NCBI GenBank assembly: GCA_034003245.1
Contig: JAVEYY010000011.1
Location: 51,842 to 115,841 of the forward strand
Source of the DNA: Perlabentimonas sp034003245
Lineage (GTDB): Bacteria > Bacteroidota > Bacteroidia > Bacteroidales > Tenuifilaceae
Direction: 5' to 3'
Length of the DNA: 64,000 nucleotides
Shown here: in pieces, positions 35,330-43,405 of the stretch
How positions within the stretch are numbered: position 1 is the first letter of the stretch
Layout: each line of letters begins with the position of its first letter
Notes under the pieces: generated by a model
Database searches by the model: none
Told to the model about the DNA's origin: nothing
What the model saw: the letters and a program-made list of their open reading frames with translations, nothing else
Translations under genes and position numbers: made by a program

Positions 35330-36814
35330 ATGAGAAAGACATTTTCAACATTTACAATAATTGGGGTGATTATCATTTTATCATGCACCACCCAAACCTA
35401 CCACGAGAAGATGGTAGAATTTAAACTCGATACCCCGCTTAATAAAAAAGTAATGATGGCTGCCCAAGTGGTTCCGACATCACAGCAACTTGAGTGGCAA
35501 AAGCTGGAACTAACTGCATTTATCCACTTCGGAATCAACACGTTTACCGAGCAAGAGTGGGGCGATGGAACCGAATCGCCATCGCTTTTCAACCCAACCC
35601 AACTCAATGCAATACAATGGGTGCAAACCCTAAAGGATGGTGGCATGAGAATGGTAATCCTCACCGCAAAACACCACGATGGATTCTGCCTGTGGCCAAC
35701 CAAAACCACCAGCCACTCAATAGCAGCATCGCCTTGGCTTAATGGGGCAGGCGACTTGGTTCGCGAGGTAAAAAACGCTTGTGATTCGCTGGGACTTAAA
35801 TTTGGCATCTACCTCTCGCCCTGGGACAGGAATGCACAATCGTACGGCGATTCGCCAAAATACAACGAGTTTTTCAGACAGCAGCTCACTGAGCTGCTTA
35901 CGTGGTATGGCAAAGTTGATGAGATATGGTTCGACGGGGCATGCGGCGAGGGCCCTAACGGGAAAAAGCAAGAGTATGATTGGGAGTCGTACTATGCAAT
36001 TATCGAAAAGCTGCAGCCCAATGCAGTTGTAGCCATTAAGGGCGAGGATATTCGCTGGGTGGGAACCGAAACGGGCTATGGACGACCCACTGAGTGGAGC
36101 GTTACTGCATTTGCACCAGGAGGCAAACTGAAATATCAAAAAATCAACGAACAACTTGGATTAACCGAAATGAGTGCTGATTTGGGTAGCCAACAGCTTA
36201 TTGAAAAGGCAAATGCGTTATTTTGGTATCCCGCCGAGGTTGATGTATCCATTCGTCCTGGCTGGTTCTATCACCAAAAGGATGATAACCAGGTAAAATC
36301 ATTACCTGAGCTAACAGATATCTACTTCAACTCTGTTGGCATGAACGCGGTGCTACTGCTAAACGTACCTCCCGATAAGCGGGGGCTTATTCACGAGATT
36401 GATGCTTTACGCTTAAAAGAGTTTAAAGCATGGATTGATGCTTCGTTCAAGGAAAACATAGCCCTATGTGGTAGATCCAAAGAGAGTTATGGACAGAAAA
36501 CTATAGATGGGAATTCTGAAAATTACTGGACAGCAAGCAGCTTTCCATCACAACTCGAAATAACATTTAACGAAGAAGTATTATTTGATATTATCGAGAT
36601 TAAAGAGTTTATACAGAAAGGCCAACGCGTTGAAGCATTTACGGTTGAGGCTGAAATTGATGGAACATGGCAGGAAGTTGGATCGGGCACAACCATTGGC
36701 TACAAAAGGCTTCTGTACATTAAACCAGTTAGAACCGAAAAGGTAAGGATTACCATTCTTAAATCGCGATATGATGCTCTGATATCTGGAATTGGATTAT
36801 ACAAATCTGCTTAA
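35330..36814 (+). CDS. GH29 alpha-L-fucosidase, second copy (lipoprotein)
   Basis: The 494-residue lipoprotein (C19 in IILSC) shows 'TAFIHFGINTFTEQEWGDG', 'TAKHHDGFCLWPTKTT' and the nucleophile D202 in EIWFDGA. It is only distantly similar to the GH29 at 29.2 kb and looks like the subgroup that acts on branched (alpha-1,3/4) fucose. The last 120 residues form a discoidin-like carbohydrate-binding domain ('SYGQKTIDGNSENYWTASSF'). Confidence 0.9.
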   Translation: MRKTFSTFTIIGVIIILSCTTQTYHEKMVEFKLDTPLNKKVMMAAQVVPTSQQLEWQKLELTAFIHFGINTFTEQEWGDGTESPSLFNPTQLNAIQWVQTLKDGGMRMVILTAKHHDGFCLWPTKTTSHSIAASPWLNGAGDLVREVKNACDSLGLKFGIYLSPWDRNAQSYGDSPKYNEFFRQQLTELLTWYGKVDEIWFDGACGEGPNGKKQEYDWESYYAIIEKLQPNAVVAIKGEDIRWVGTETGYGRPTEWSVTAFAPGGKLKYQKINEQLGLTEMSADLGSQQLIEKANALFWYPAEVDVSIRPGWFYHQKDDNQVKSLPELTDIYFNSVGMNAVLLLNVPPDKRGLIHEIDALRLKEFKAWIDASFKENIALCGRSKESYGQKTIDGNSENYWTASSFPSQLEITFNEEVLFDIIEIKEFIQKGQRVEAFTVEAEIDGTWQEVGSGTTIGYKRLLYIKPVRTEKVRITILKSRYDALISGIGLYKSA

Positions 36815-36842
36815 TAAACTGATTATAAATCAGCCCTAACCC

Positions 36843-39212
36843 ATGAAAACTGTCGAATTCAATTCGTGGTATCAAATCGCCCAAATTATGGTATTTATTT
36901 GGGTAGCCACCTTAATTGTTAGCTGTTCCAATCAAACCAAGAATGAAGCCAATCAACTCAAGCTCTGGTTCGATTGCCCTGCGCAGGACTGGATGCGCGA
37001 AGGGCTACCCATTGGGAATGGGTTTATGGGCGTGATGTTTATGGGCAATCCGGATAGGGAACAGCTGCAGTTCTCCGAGGAATCGCTCTGGGCTGGGGGC
37101 CCAAATTCCGGTACCCAGTACAATTTTGGATTGAAGCAGGGAGCATATACTCACCTGAGCAAAATTAGAAACTTTCTGCTTTCGGGCGAAACGCAAAAGG
37201 CCTTCAATTTATCCGAAAAATGGATGACAGGCATTATTAACCCAAGAGATAATGCTGATTTTGGAGATTACGGCGCTCACCAAACCATGGGTGACATCTT
37301 TGTTTCGGTTGAAAATACTGGATACATTAAAGATTACAGAAGAGAACTGGATTTAAATACTGGTATCGGGAGTGTATCCTACGCCGATGGGAATATTCTA
37401 CATCACCGAACCTTTTTTGGATGCTATCCGCATAGGGCAATGGTTTATAATTTCGAAAACAGTGCCAAAGAGGGAGTCAACTATATCCTTAAAATAGATA
37501 CGCCTCATAATATCGACAGCCTGGTATTTGTCGATTCCGCACTACATCTATACGGTCATCTAGCGGACAATGAGCTTAAGTTTATCACCAGCCTTATTCT
37601 GGATACTGATGGAACAATATCCTACCAAAAGAATTTCCTGCAAGTTATTGGAGCAAAAAATCTTACCATAAAGCATTTAGCCTTTACCGCATATTCTCCG
37701 CAGTTTCCACACTATCGCAATAATGGTTTCCTTTCTAAAGCAACAGCTGCTCACGAGAAAGCTAAGAACATAGGATTTCAACAGTTAAAAGAGGAACATA
37801 TTGCCGATTACAAATCGCTTATACAACGCGTTAGTCTTAACATATCTGGTCCATCACATGACAGCATTCCGCTTAACCGTCGTATGGATCAGTATTCCAA
37901 GGGTGTTAATGATGTTGGCCTTGAGCAGCTGTACTTCCAGTACGCCCGATATCTTACGATATCGGCATCGCGACCGGGCACACTGCCTATGAATCTACAG
38001 GGAAAATGGAACAACAGCACACGTCCGCCCTGGGCTTGCGATTACCACACCAATATCAACCTGCAGATGCTTTACTGGCCAACCGAGGTAACCAACCTTT
38101 CGGAATGCCATCTGCCGCTGATGGGTTTTATGCAATCGCTAATATTACCGGGGCAAATGGCTGCAAAGGAGTTCTTTGGAGCCAGAGGGTGGATTGTGAA
38201 TACCATGTGCAACGCATACGGATACACGTCGCCTGGATGGGGTTTGCCCTGGGGATTCTTCCCAGCCGGAGCAGCCTGGCTTAGTCGCCATGCTTGGGAA
38301 CATTTCGAGTTTACTCAGGACACAGCATTCCTAAGGGAATCAGCATTTCCAATTATGGAAGATGCAGCCTTATTCTGGAAGGATTACTTAACAATGAATA
38401 ATAATGGCTTTCTGGTTTCGGCGCCATCCTTCTCGCCAGAGCATGGAGGAATATCTTTGGGAGCCTCAATGGATCATCAAATTGCCTGGGATCTTTTCAA
38501 TAGCTGCGCTAAAGCAGCCAACATACTTAAGAAGCATAATGAAAAAGACCAATTCATGAAATTTCGGGATTTGATTAGCCCACCGCAAATTGGCCGATGG
38601 GGCCAACTACAGGAATGGATCGAAGATGTTGACGATCCCCATTCTACGCATCGGCACGTTTCCCACCTTTACGCATTGCATCCCGGCCAACAGATTAGTC
38701 CAATAAAAACACCTGAACTAGCTTCAGCTGCACTAACAAGCCTAAATGCCAGAGGGAAAGGAGGTACGGGGTGGTCTCTGGCATGGAAAATCAATTTCTT
38801 TGCTCGCCTTCACAAAGGAGATGAAGCCTATGATTTACTTCGACGCCTTTTAAATCCTGTGAAAACTACTTACGTCAGCACAACCGAAGGCGGATCGTAC
38901 AATAATCTGCTTTGCGCCCACCCTCCCTTTCAACTCGATGGCAATATGGGAGGCGCTGCGGGGATGGCTGAAATGCTTCTGCAATCGCACGAAGGATTCA
39001 TCCATTTTCTACCTGCCATTCCCAAAAAATGGGCAAAAGGGAGCGTTGCTGGCCTAAAAGCAAGAGGAAATTTTGAGGTTGATTTTACCTGGGAAAATGA
39101 GGAGGTGAAAAGGGGAATTATTAAGGGAAAACCAGGAAGCAAAGGGTTTTATAGTGTTGGCGAAAAAAAGTTTGCCTTTACAATTCCCGCGTCGGGCAAA
39201 TTTAGATTTTAA
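36843..39212 (+). CDS. GH95 alpha-L-fucosidase (alpha-1,2 type; lipoprotein)
   Basis: The 789-residue lipoprotein (C28 in TLIVSC) removes alpha-1,2-linked fucose by inversion. GH95 signatures are 'PIGNGFMGVMFMG' and 'FSEESLWAGGPN' near the N-terminus, the catalytic-base asparagines N404 and N406 in HTNINLQMLYWP, 'GGTGWSLAWKINFFARL', and 'FQLDGNMGGAAGMAEML' near the C-terminus. Domain order (beta sandwich, alpha/alpha barrel, C-terminal beta) and length are normal. It ends the first run of the locus; a 97-bp gap with an operator follows. Confidence 0.94.
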   Translation: MKTVEFNSWYQIAQIMVFIWVATLIVSCSNQTKNEANQLKLWFDCPAQDWMREGLPIGNGFMGVMFMGNPDREQLQFSEESLWAGGPNSGTQYNFGLKQGAYTHLSKIRNFLLSGETQKAFNLSEKWMTGIINPRDNADFGDYGAHQTMGDIFVSVENTGYIKDYRRELDLNTGIGSVSYADGNILHHRTFFGCYPHRAMVYNFENSAKEGVNYILKIDTPHNIDSLVFVDSALHLYGHLADNELKFITSLILDTDGTISYQKNFLQVIGAKNLTIKHLAFTAYSPQFPHYRNNGFLSKATAAHEKAKNIGFQQLKEEHIADYKSLIQRVSLNISGPSHDSIPLNRRMDQYSKGVNDVGLEQLYFQYARYLTISASRPGTLPMNLQGKWNNSTRPPWACDYHTNINLQMLYWPTEVTNLSECHLPLMGFMQSLILPGQMAAKEFFGARGWIVNTMCNAYGYTSPGWGLPWGFFPAGAAWLSRHAWEHFEFTQDTAFLRESAFPIMEDAALFWKDYLTMNNNGFLVSAPSFSPEHGGISLGASMDHQIAWDLFNSCAKAANILKKHNEKDQFMKFRDLISPPQIGRWGQLQEWIEDVDDPHSTHRHVSHLYALHPGQQISPIKTPELASAALTSLNARGKGGTGWSLAWKINFFARLHKGDEAYDLLRRLLNPVKTTYVSTTEGGSYNNLLCAHPPFQLDGNMGGAAGMAEMLLQSHEGFIHFLPAIPKKWAKGSVAGLKARGNFEVDFTWENEEVKRGIIKGKPGSKGFYSVGEKKFAFTIPASGKFRF

Positions 39213-39258
39213 ACCAAAAAATGAAAAGAATTAGATATGGCCAGCAGAATTCTCCCAA

Positions 39259-39280
39259 TAATCTAAAACGTTTTAGATTA
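39259..39280. promoter_or_regulatory. LacI-type operator (22-bp perfect palindrome) at the lacI promoter
   Basis: TAATCTAAAACGTTTTAGATTA is a perfect palindrome centred on CG, the usual form of LacI/GalR operators. A -7 element TATATTTG at 39286-39293 follows directly, so binding would block polymerase. The regulator encoded 30 bp downstream is the obvious binder, making this autoregulation and control of the genes behind it. Confidence 0.75.
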
Positions 39281-39309
39281 GTTGCTATATTTGTTCAGAA
39301 AAATTTGTG

Positions 39310-40341
39310 ATGACTAAAAGAATAACCATATCCGATATTGCAAAAAGTCTGGGTGTATCCAAAACACTGGTTTCCCTAGTGCTTAATAACAAAGGCGATT
39401 TGCACGGAATTAACAAGGCAACACAAAAAAGGGTACTTGATAAAATTGATGAACTAAACTATAGTCCCAACCTGGTGGCTCGTGGATTCCGCACCGGCAA
39501 AACCAACACCATTGGACTAATTGTTTCCGACATCTCCAACCGATTCTACTCGCGCATTGCCCGAAGGGTTGAAGACTATGCCTGGAATAAAGGTTATAGC
39601 GTGGTAATATGCAGCACCGACGAAAATGCGGAGAAGGAGAAACAGCAAATAAAAATGCTGCGTGAGCGCAAGGTCGATGGGCTAATTATCTCGTCGTCGC
39701 AGGTGAAATTCGAAAGCATTAGCAAACTACTTGGCGAAGTTCCACATGTTCTTATTGACAGAACCTTTGATGAAATAAGTTCAGCACAAGTTTCTGTTGA
39801 TAACATCAAGGGGGCGCAAATGGCTGCAAATCATCTTATATCGCAGGGGATAAAAAGAATTGCCATTTTATCCGTCACCCCCGAATACATTTCAACCATT
39901 AAGGAGCGTACTGAAGCGTTCGTTTCATCACTGGCAAAATCTGACATCAAAATTCCTCCCGAATGGGATATCCATATTCCATTCAAAGATATGGAAAATG
40001 CAGTTGAAGCAGAATTACAAAAACTGAAACTGTCGGGTAATCTCCCTGATGCAATTTTTACCCTAAACAACAATCTCACTTCTTACTGCCTGATTGCACT
40101 TCGAAAACTCTCGTTAAATATCCCAAAAGATATTGCTCTTATTGGTTTCGACGATATGCTTTACTTTACCTTCACACAGCCTTCGGTTAGTGCCATTGCG
40201 CAACCCATTGAGCAGATTGGAGAAAGGGCATTTGATCTACTACTAAGACAAGTAAACAATGAAGAAATTTCAACTAAAGAACGCTTGGTAAAACTACCAG
40301 TAGCGATAATCATCAGAGAATCATCAACTAAAAAATCATAA
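39310..40341 (+). CDS. LacI-family transcriptional regulator
   Basis: The 343-residue protein has an N-terminal LacI helix-turn-helix (ITISDIAKSLGVSKTLVSLVL), a hinge helix near 'SPNLVARGFRTGKTN', and a periplasmic-binding-like sensor domain (60-340) with 'LIGFDDMLYFTFTQPSVSAI' near the end. The ATG at 39310 is chosen over the GTG one codon earlier. It should respond to a sugar from the locus, released by the enzymes around it. It is 4 bp from the permease gene. Confidence 0.93.
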   Translation: MTKRITISDIAKSLGVSKTLVSLVLNNKGDLHGINKATQKRVLDKIDELNYSPNLVARGFRTGKTNTIGLIVSDISNRFYSRIARRVEDYAWNKGYSVVICSTDENAEKEKQQIKMLRERKVDGLIISSSQVKFESISKLLGEVPHVLIDRTFDEISSAQVSVDNIKGAQMAANHLISQGIKRIAILSVTPEYISTIKERTEAFVSSLAKSDIKIPPEWDIHIPFKDMENAVEAELQKLKLSGNLPDAIFTLNNNLTSYCLIALRKLSLNIPKDIALIGFDDMLYFTFTQPSVSAIAQPIEQIGERAFDLLLRQVNNEEISTKERLVKLPVAIIIRESSTKKS

Positions 40342-40345
40342 AGCT

Positions 40346-42202
40346 ATGAAATGCAACAAAACCTTTCCAATTTTTCTCGCATTCCTGGCCATGGGATTTG
40401 GCGATGTGGTGGGTCCACTGGTATCGCTGGTTAAGGACTCGTTTGAGGTATCAAACTTTGTGGCCTCGCTGATGACCACCAGCGGGTTCATCATGTTCGG
40501 TATTCTCTCTATTCCAATGGGCGTTTATCAGGATAAGAAAGGCAAAAAGTTTATCCTATCAGTGGGTCTAACCGTTGCGCTTGTTGGACTTGTTATCCCA
40601 ATCCTCTTTGGAATGTATGGGACAAAGGTAGATATTGAGTCGGGCTCTTTCACCAAGCTGTATGCGCTGTTCGCATCAATTTTATTTTTGGGTGCAGGAG
40701 CCACAACCCTTCAGGTTGCAGGAAATCCCATTATGCGCGATGTGTCTGCCGAGGGGCAATACTCTAGCAACCTGTCGCTGGGGCAATCCATAAAGGCTAT
40801 TGGTTCCTCGTTAGGATTCCTAGTTCCACCTGCAGTGGCGGTTTGGTTTGATCTCGACTGGACCATCCTCTTCCCCATGTTCGCAATAATTATCCTAATC
40901 ACCCTTCTATGGGTTAACACATTGAAAATTGATGAGAAGAAAAGTGCCGCCGCTGCACCTGCAACGCTATCGTCGAGCCTAAAATTACTGGGTAATCCTT
41001 TTGTTCTACTAATGGTATTAGGCATTTTCCTTTACGTGGGTGCCGAGGTTTCGATGAGCGCACAGATTCCAATCCTTATGGATAAGGTTTATGGCATCAG
41101 CAATTTTGGCTTATGGCTCGCTTGGGGATTATTCTTCCTACCCATTTTCCTTGGTCGACTTGCAGGAGCATTAATTCTGAGAAAGATAAAAGCAGGAAAG
41201 TTTTTAGTTTACAGCGTGCTCTCCTCAGTAATTGGTATGCTTCTACTATTTTTCGGTAGTCAATACTTTGCCTACACTGGCATTGTGCTTGTCGGATTGG
41301 GTTTTTCCAATATTTTTCCGCTTATCTTCTCGATTACTGTTGATGCTTTGCCAGAGCGAGCAAACGAGTTATCGGGCTTAATGGTAACCGCCATTGTTGG
41401 TGGTGCTGTCATTCCACCCATCACAGGAGCTGTAGCCGATATCGAAGTGAAACTAGGATTTCTTGTTCCAGCTTCCTGTTTAACCTATATTCTTATTATA
41501 AGCAATATTAAAAAAATAAAACAAATAATATTAGTTATGAAGGAGTTTATTGTAATACTTAGAAAAATAAATTTGAAATCGCTGTATTTCAATTTAAAAT
41601 ATCTTCCACTAAAGGATGCTGTAAAACTGCCATTTTTTATATCTAGAAATGTATCGATTATTGAAGCCAATGGTAATATTATAATAGAAGCACCAATAAG
41701 AACAGGAATGGTACAAATTGGATATGGGAAAATTGGAATCTTTGACATGAAACATTCAAGAAGCATTTGGCAAGTTTCAGGAAAAGTAACTTTTAAAGGA
41801 AGGGCTTACATAGGTCAAGGCACAAAAATTTTTATAAGTAAAGGTGCAAACTTAGTTCTTGGAGAAAATCTTTGTATAACAGCTAGTTCCAAAATTGTCA
41901 CTCAAAAAAATATTCAAATTGGTGACAATGTTTTAATATCTTGGGAATGTTTAATTATGGATTCTGATTTTCATAATATTTATGACACAACAGGAAAATT
42001 AAGTAATCCTCCAGAATCTATTATTATAGGGGAAAAAGTTTGGATAGGTTGTAGAAATATAATACTAAAAGGGAGTAAAATATCAGACGGTTCAATAATA
42101 GGTGCTAATTCTTTATTAAGTAAAGATATTTCAAACCAATTTGGAATTTTTGCTGGCAATCCAATTAGACTTATTAAGGAAAATGTATCTTGGGAATACT
42201 AA
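40346..42202 (+). CDS. In-frame fusion: MFS sugar permease plus hexapeptide-repeat acyltransferase
   Basis: Residues 1-390 are a complete 12-helix FucP/GlcP-like MFS permease ('FGDVVGPLVSLVKDSFEVSNF', 'SNLSLGQSIKAIGSSLGF', 'LVGLGFSNIFPLIFSITVDA'). Residues 398-618 are a left-handed beta-helix acyltransferase like those that O-acetylate capsule or LPS sugars, starting MKEFIVILRKINLKSLYFN, with 'ISWECLIMDSDFHNIYD', 'IIIGEKVWIGCRNIILKGSKI' and 'IFAGNPIRLIKEN'. M398 (ATG 41537) could start it alone. By hand count two 60-bp lines in the second part have about 29% GC against about 50% for one line just upstream. The permease is the expected importer of this locus. The acyltransferase looks foreign: transferred DNA, or a chimeric assembly. 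Confidence 0.85.
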   Translation: MKCNKTFPIFLAFLAMGFGDVVGPLVSLVKDSFEVSNFVASLMTTSGFIMFGILSIPMGVYQDKKGKKFILSVGLTVALVGLVIPILFGMYGTKVDIESGSFTKLYALFASILFLGAGATTLQVAGNPIMRDVSAEGQYSSNLSLGQSIKAIGSSLGFLVPPAVAVWFDLDWTILFPMFAIIILITLLWVNTLKIDEKKSAAAAPATLSSSLKLLGNPFVLLMVLGIFLYVGAEVSMSAQIPILMDKVYGISNFGLWLAWGLFFLPIFLGRLAGALILRKIKAGKFLVYSVLSSVIGMLLLFFGSQYFAYTGIVLVGLGFSNIFPLIFSITVDALPERANELSGLMVTAIVGGAVIPPITGAVADIEVKLGFLVPASCLTYILIISNIKKIKQIILVMKEFIVILRKINLKSLYFNLKYLPLKDAVKLPFFISRNVSIIEANGNIIIEAPIRTGMVQIGYGKIGIFDMKHSRSIWQVSGKVTFKGRAYIGQGTKIFISKGANLVLGENLCITASSKIVTQKNIQIGDNVLISWECLIMDSDFHNIYDTTGKLSNPPESIIIGEKVWIGCRNIILKGSKISDGSIIGANSLLSKDISNQFGIFAGNPIRLIKENVSWEY

Positions 42203-42251
42203 TATTCAATAAGTTATAAACATTTAAACTTTGATTAGCAATATTTAGTAG

Positions 42252-42272
42252 TTATCTAAAATAGTTTGATAA
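42252..42272. promoter_or_regulatory. Candidate second, degenerate LacI-type operator
   Basis: TTATCTAAAATAGTTTGATAA is an imperfect palindrome that shares the ATCTAAAA half-site with the perfect operator at 39.26 kb. It ends 1 bp before the ROK kinase start codon. Confidence 0.4.
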
Positions 42273-42273
42273 A

Positions 42274-43380
42274 ATGGAACTCAACAAGCGAAACGAGGTA
42301 GTAATGACACTTGATGCCGGAGGAACAAATTTTGTTTTTTCGGCCATAAAAGGCGGTAAAGAAATAGTTAACCCTATTGCATACCCTGCAAACGGGCATG
42401 ACCTAAACCTTTGCCTCAGCAGTATAGTGAATGGGTTTAAGGAGATTAGGGCGATGATTAAGGAGAAGCCAATTGCAATAAGCTTTGCATTCCCAGGCCC
42501 AGCCGATTACCCCAATGGAGTTATTGGTGATTTGGCAAATCTTCCCGCATTCAGAGGGGGGATTGCTATAGGACCAATGCTCGAGGGCGTTTTCGAAATC
42601 CCTGTCTTCATAAATAACGACGGCGACCTGTTTGCCTATGGCGAAGCCATTGCAGGTATGCTACCCGAGATAAACTATGAGCTGGAAAGCCAGAAAATTC
42701 CAAAAAAATACAAGAACCTTTTGGGCATTACGCTGGGAACAGGCTTTGGTGCAGGAATAGTGAACAACGGTGAACTTTACCTTGGCGACAACTCGGCAGG
42801 TGCCGAGATTTGGGTAACCCGCAACGCCCTTGAACCTAGCGTATTTGCCGAGGAGAGCATTAGTATTAGGGCTGTACAGCGTGTTTACTCTCAGCTAACT
42901 GGCAACGAGGAGGACAAGAAGCTTACTCCTAAGCAAATCTTCGATATCGCCGTAGGCTACCAAAAAGGTGATGCCAAGGCCGCCAGTGCAAGTTTCGAGA
43001 AGTTAGGCAAAACCCTTGGCGATGTCCTGGCTAACGCCATTACACTGCTCGACTGCAACGTAGTTATTGGTGGTGGACTGTCAAATGCTTATCCCCTATT
43101 TGCCCCATCTATGATGGCGCAACTCAACGGGAAAATATCTACCTATAATGGGCATAACATCAACAGGCTTGAGGTGAAAGCCTTTAACCTAGAAAACTAT
43201 GAGGATAGCATCGCTTTTTACCAAACCAATCCAAAGATGGTAAAAGTGCCCAATGTTAACAGACAAGTTCCCTACAGCTGGCAAAAAAACGTGGCCATTG
43301 GTCGCACGCGCCTAGGCACTAGCCAAGCCGTGGCCATTGGAGCTTACGCTTTTGCCCTTAAGGCAATTGGCAAGAAGTAA
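42274..43380 (+). CDS. ROK-family sugar kinase
   Basis: The 368-residue protein should phosphorylate the imported hexose or N-acetylhexosamine with ATP. It has the N-terminal phosphate loop LDAGGTN, 'SFAFPGPADYP', 'INNDGDLFAYGEA' with the catalytic aspartate, 'LGTGFGAGIVNNGELYLGDN', and 'VVIGGGLSNA'. The zinc-binding CxCGxxGCxE motif of many ROK proteins is absent. The substrate is not fixed by sequence. Confidence 0.88.
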   Translation: MELNKRNEVVMTLDAGGTNFVFSAIKGGKEIVNPIAYPANGHDLNLCLSSIVNGFKEIRAMIKEKPIAISFAFPGPADYPNGVIGDLANLPAFRGGIAIGPMLEGVFEIPVFINNDGDLFAYGEAIAGMLPEINYELESQKIPKKYKNLLGITLGTGFGAGIVNNGELYLGDNSAGAEIWVTRNALEPSVFAEESISIRAVQRVYSQLTGNEEDKKLTPKQIFDIAVGYQKGDAKAASASFEKLGKTLGDVLANAITLLDCNVVIGGGLSNAYPLFAPSMMAQLNGKISTYNGHNINRLEVKAFNLENYEDSIAFYQTNPKMVKVPNVNRQVPYSWQKNVAIGRTRLGTSQAVAIGAYAFALKAIGKK

Positions 43381-43405
43381 CTTGCTAAAATATGTATTGA
43401 AACCA

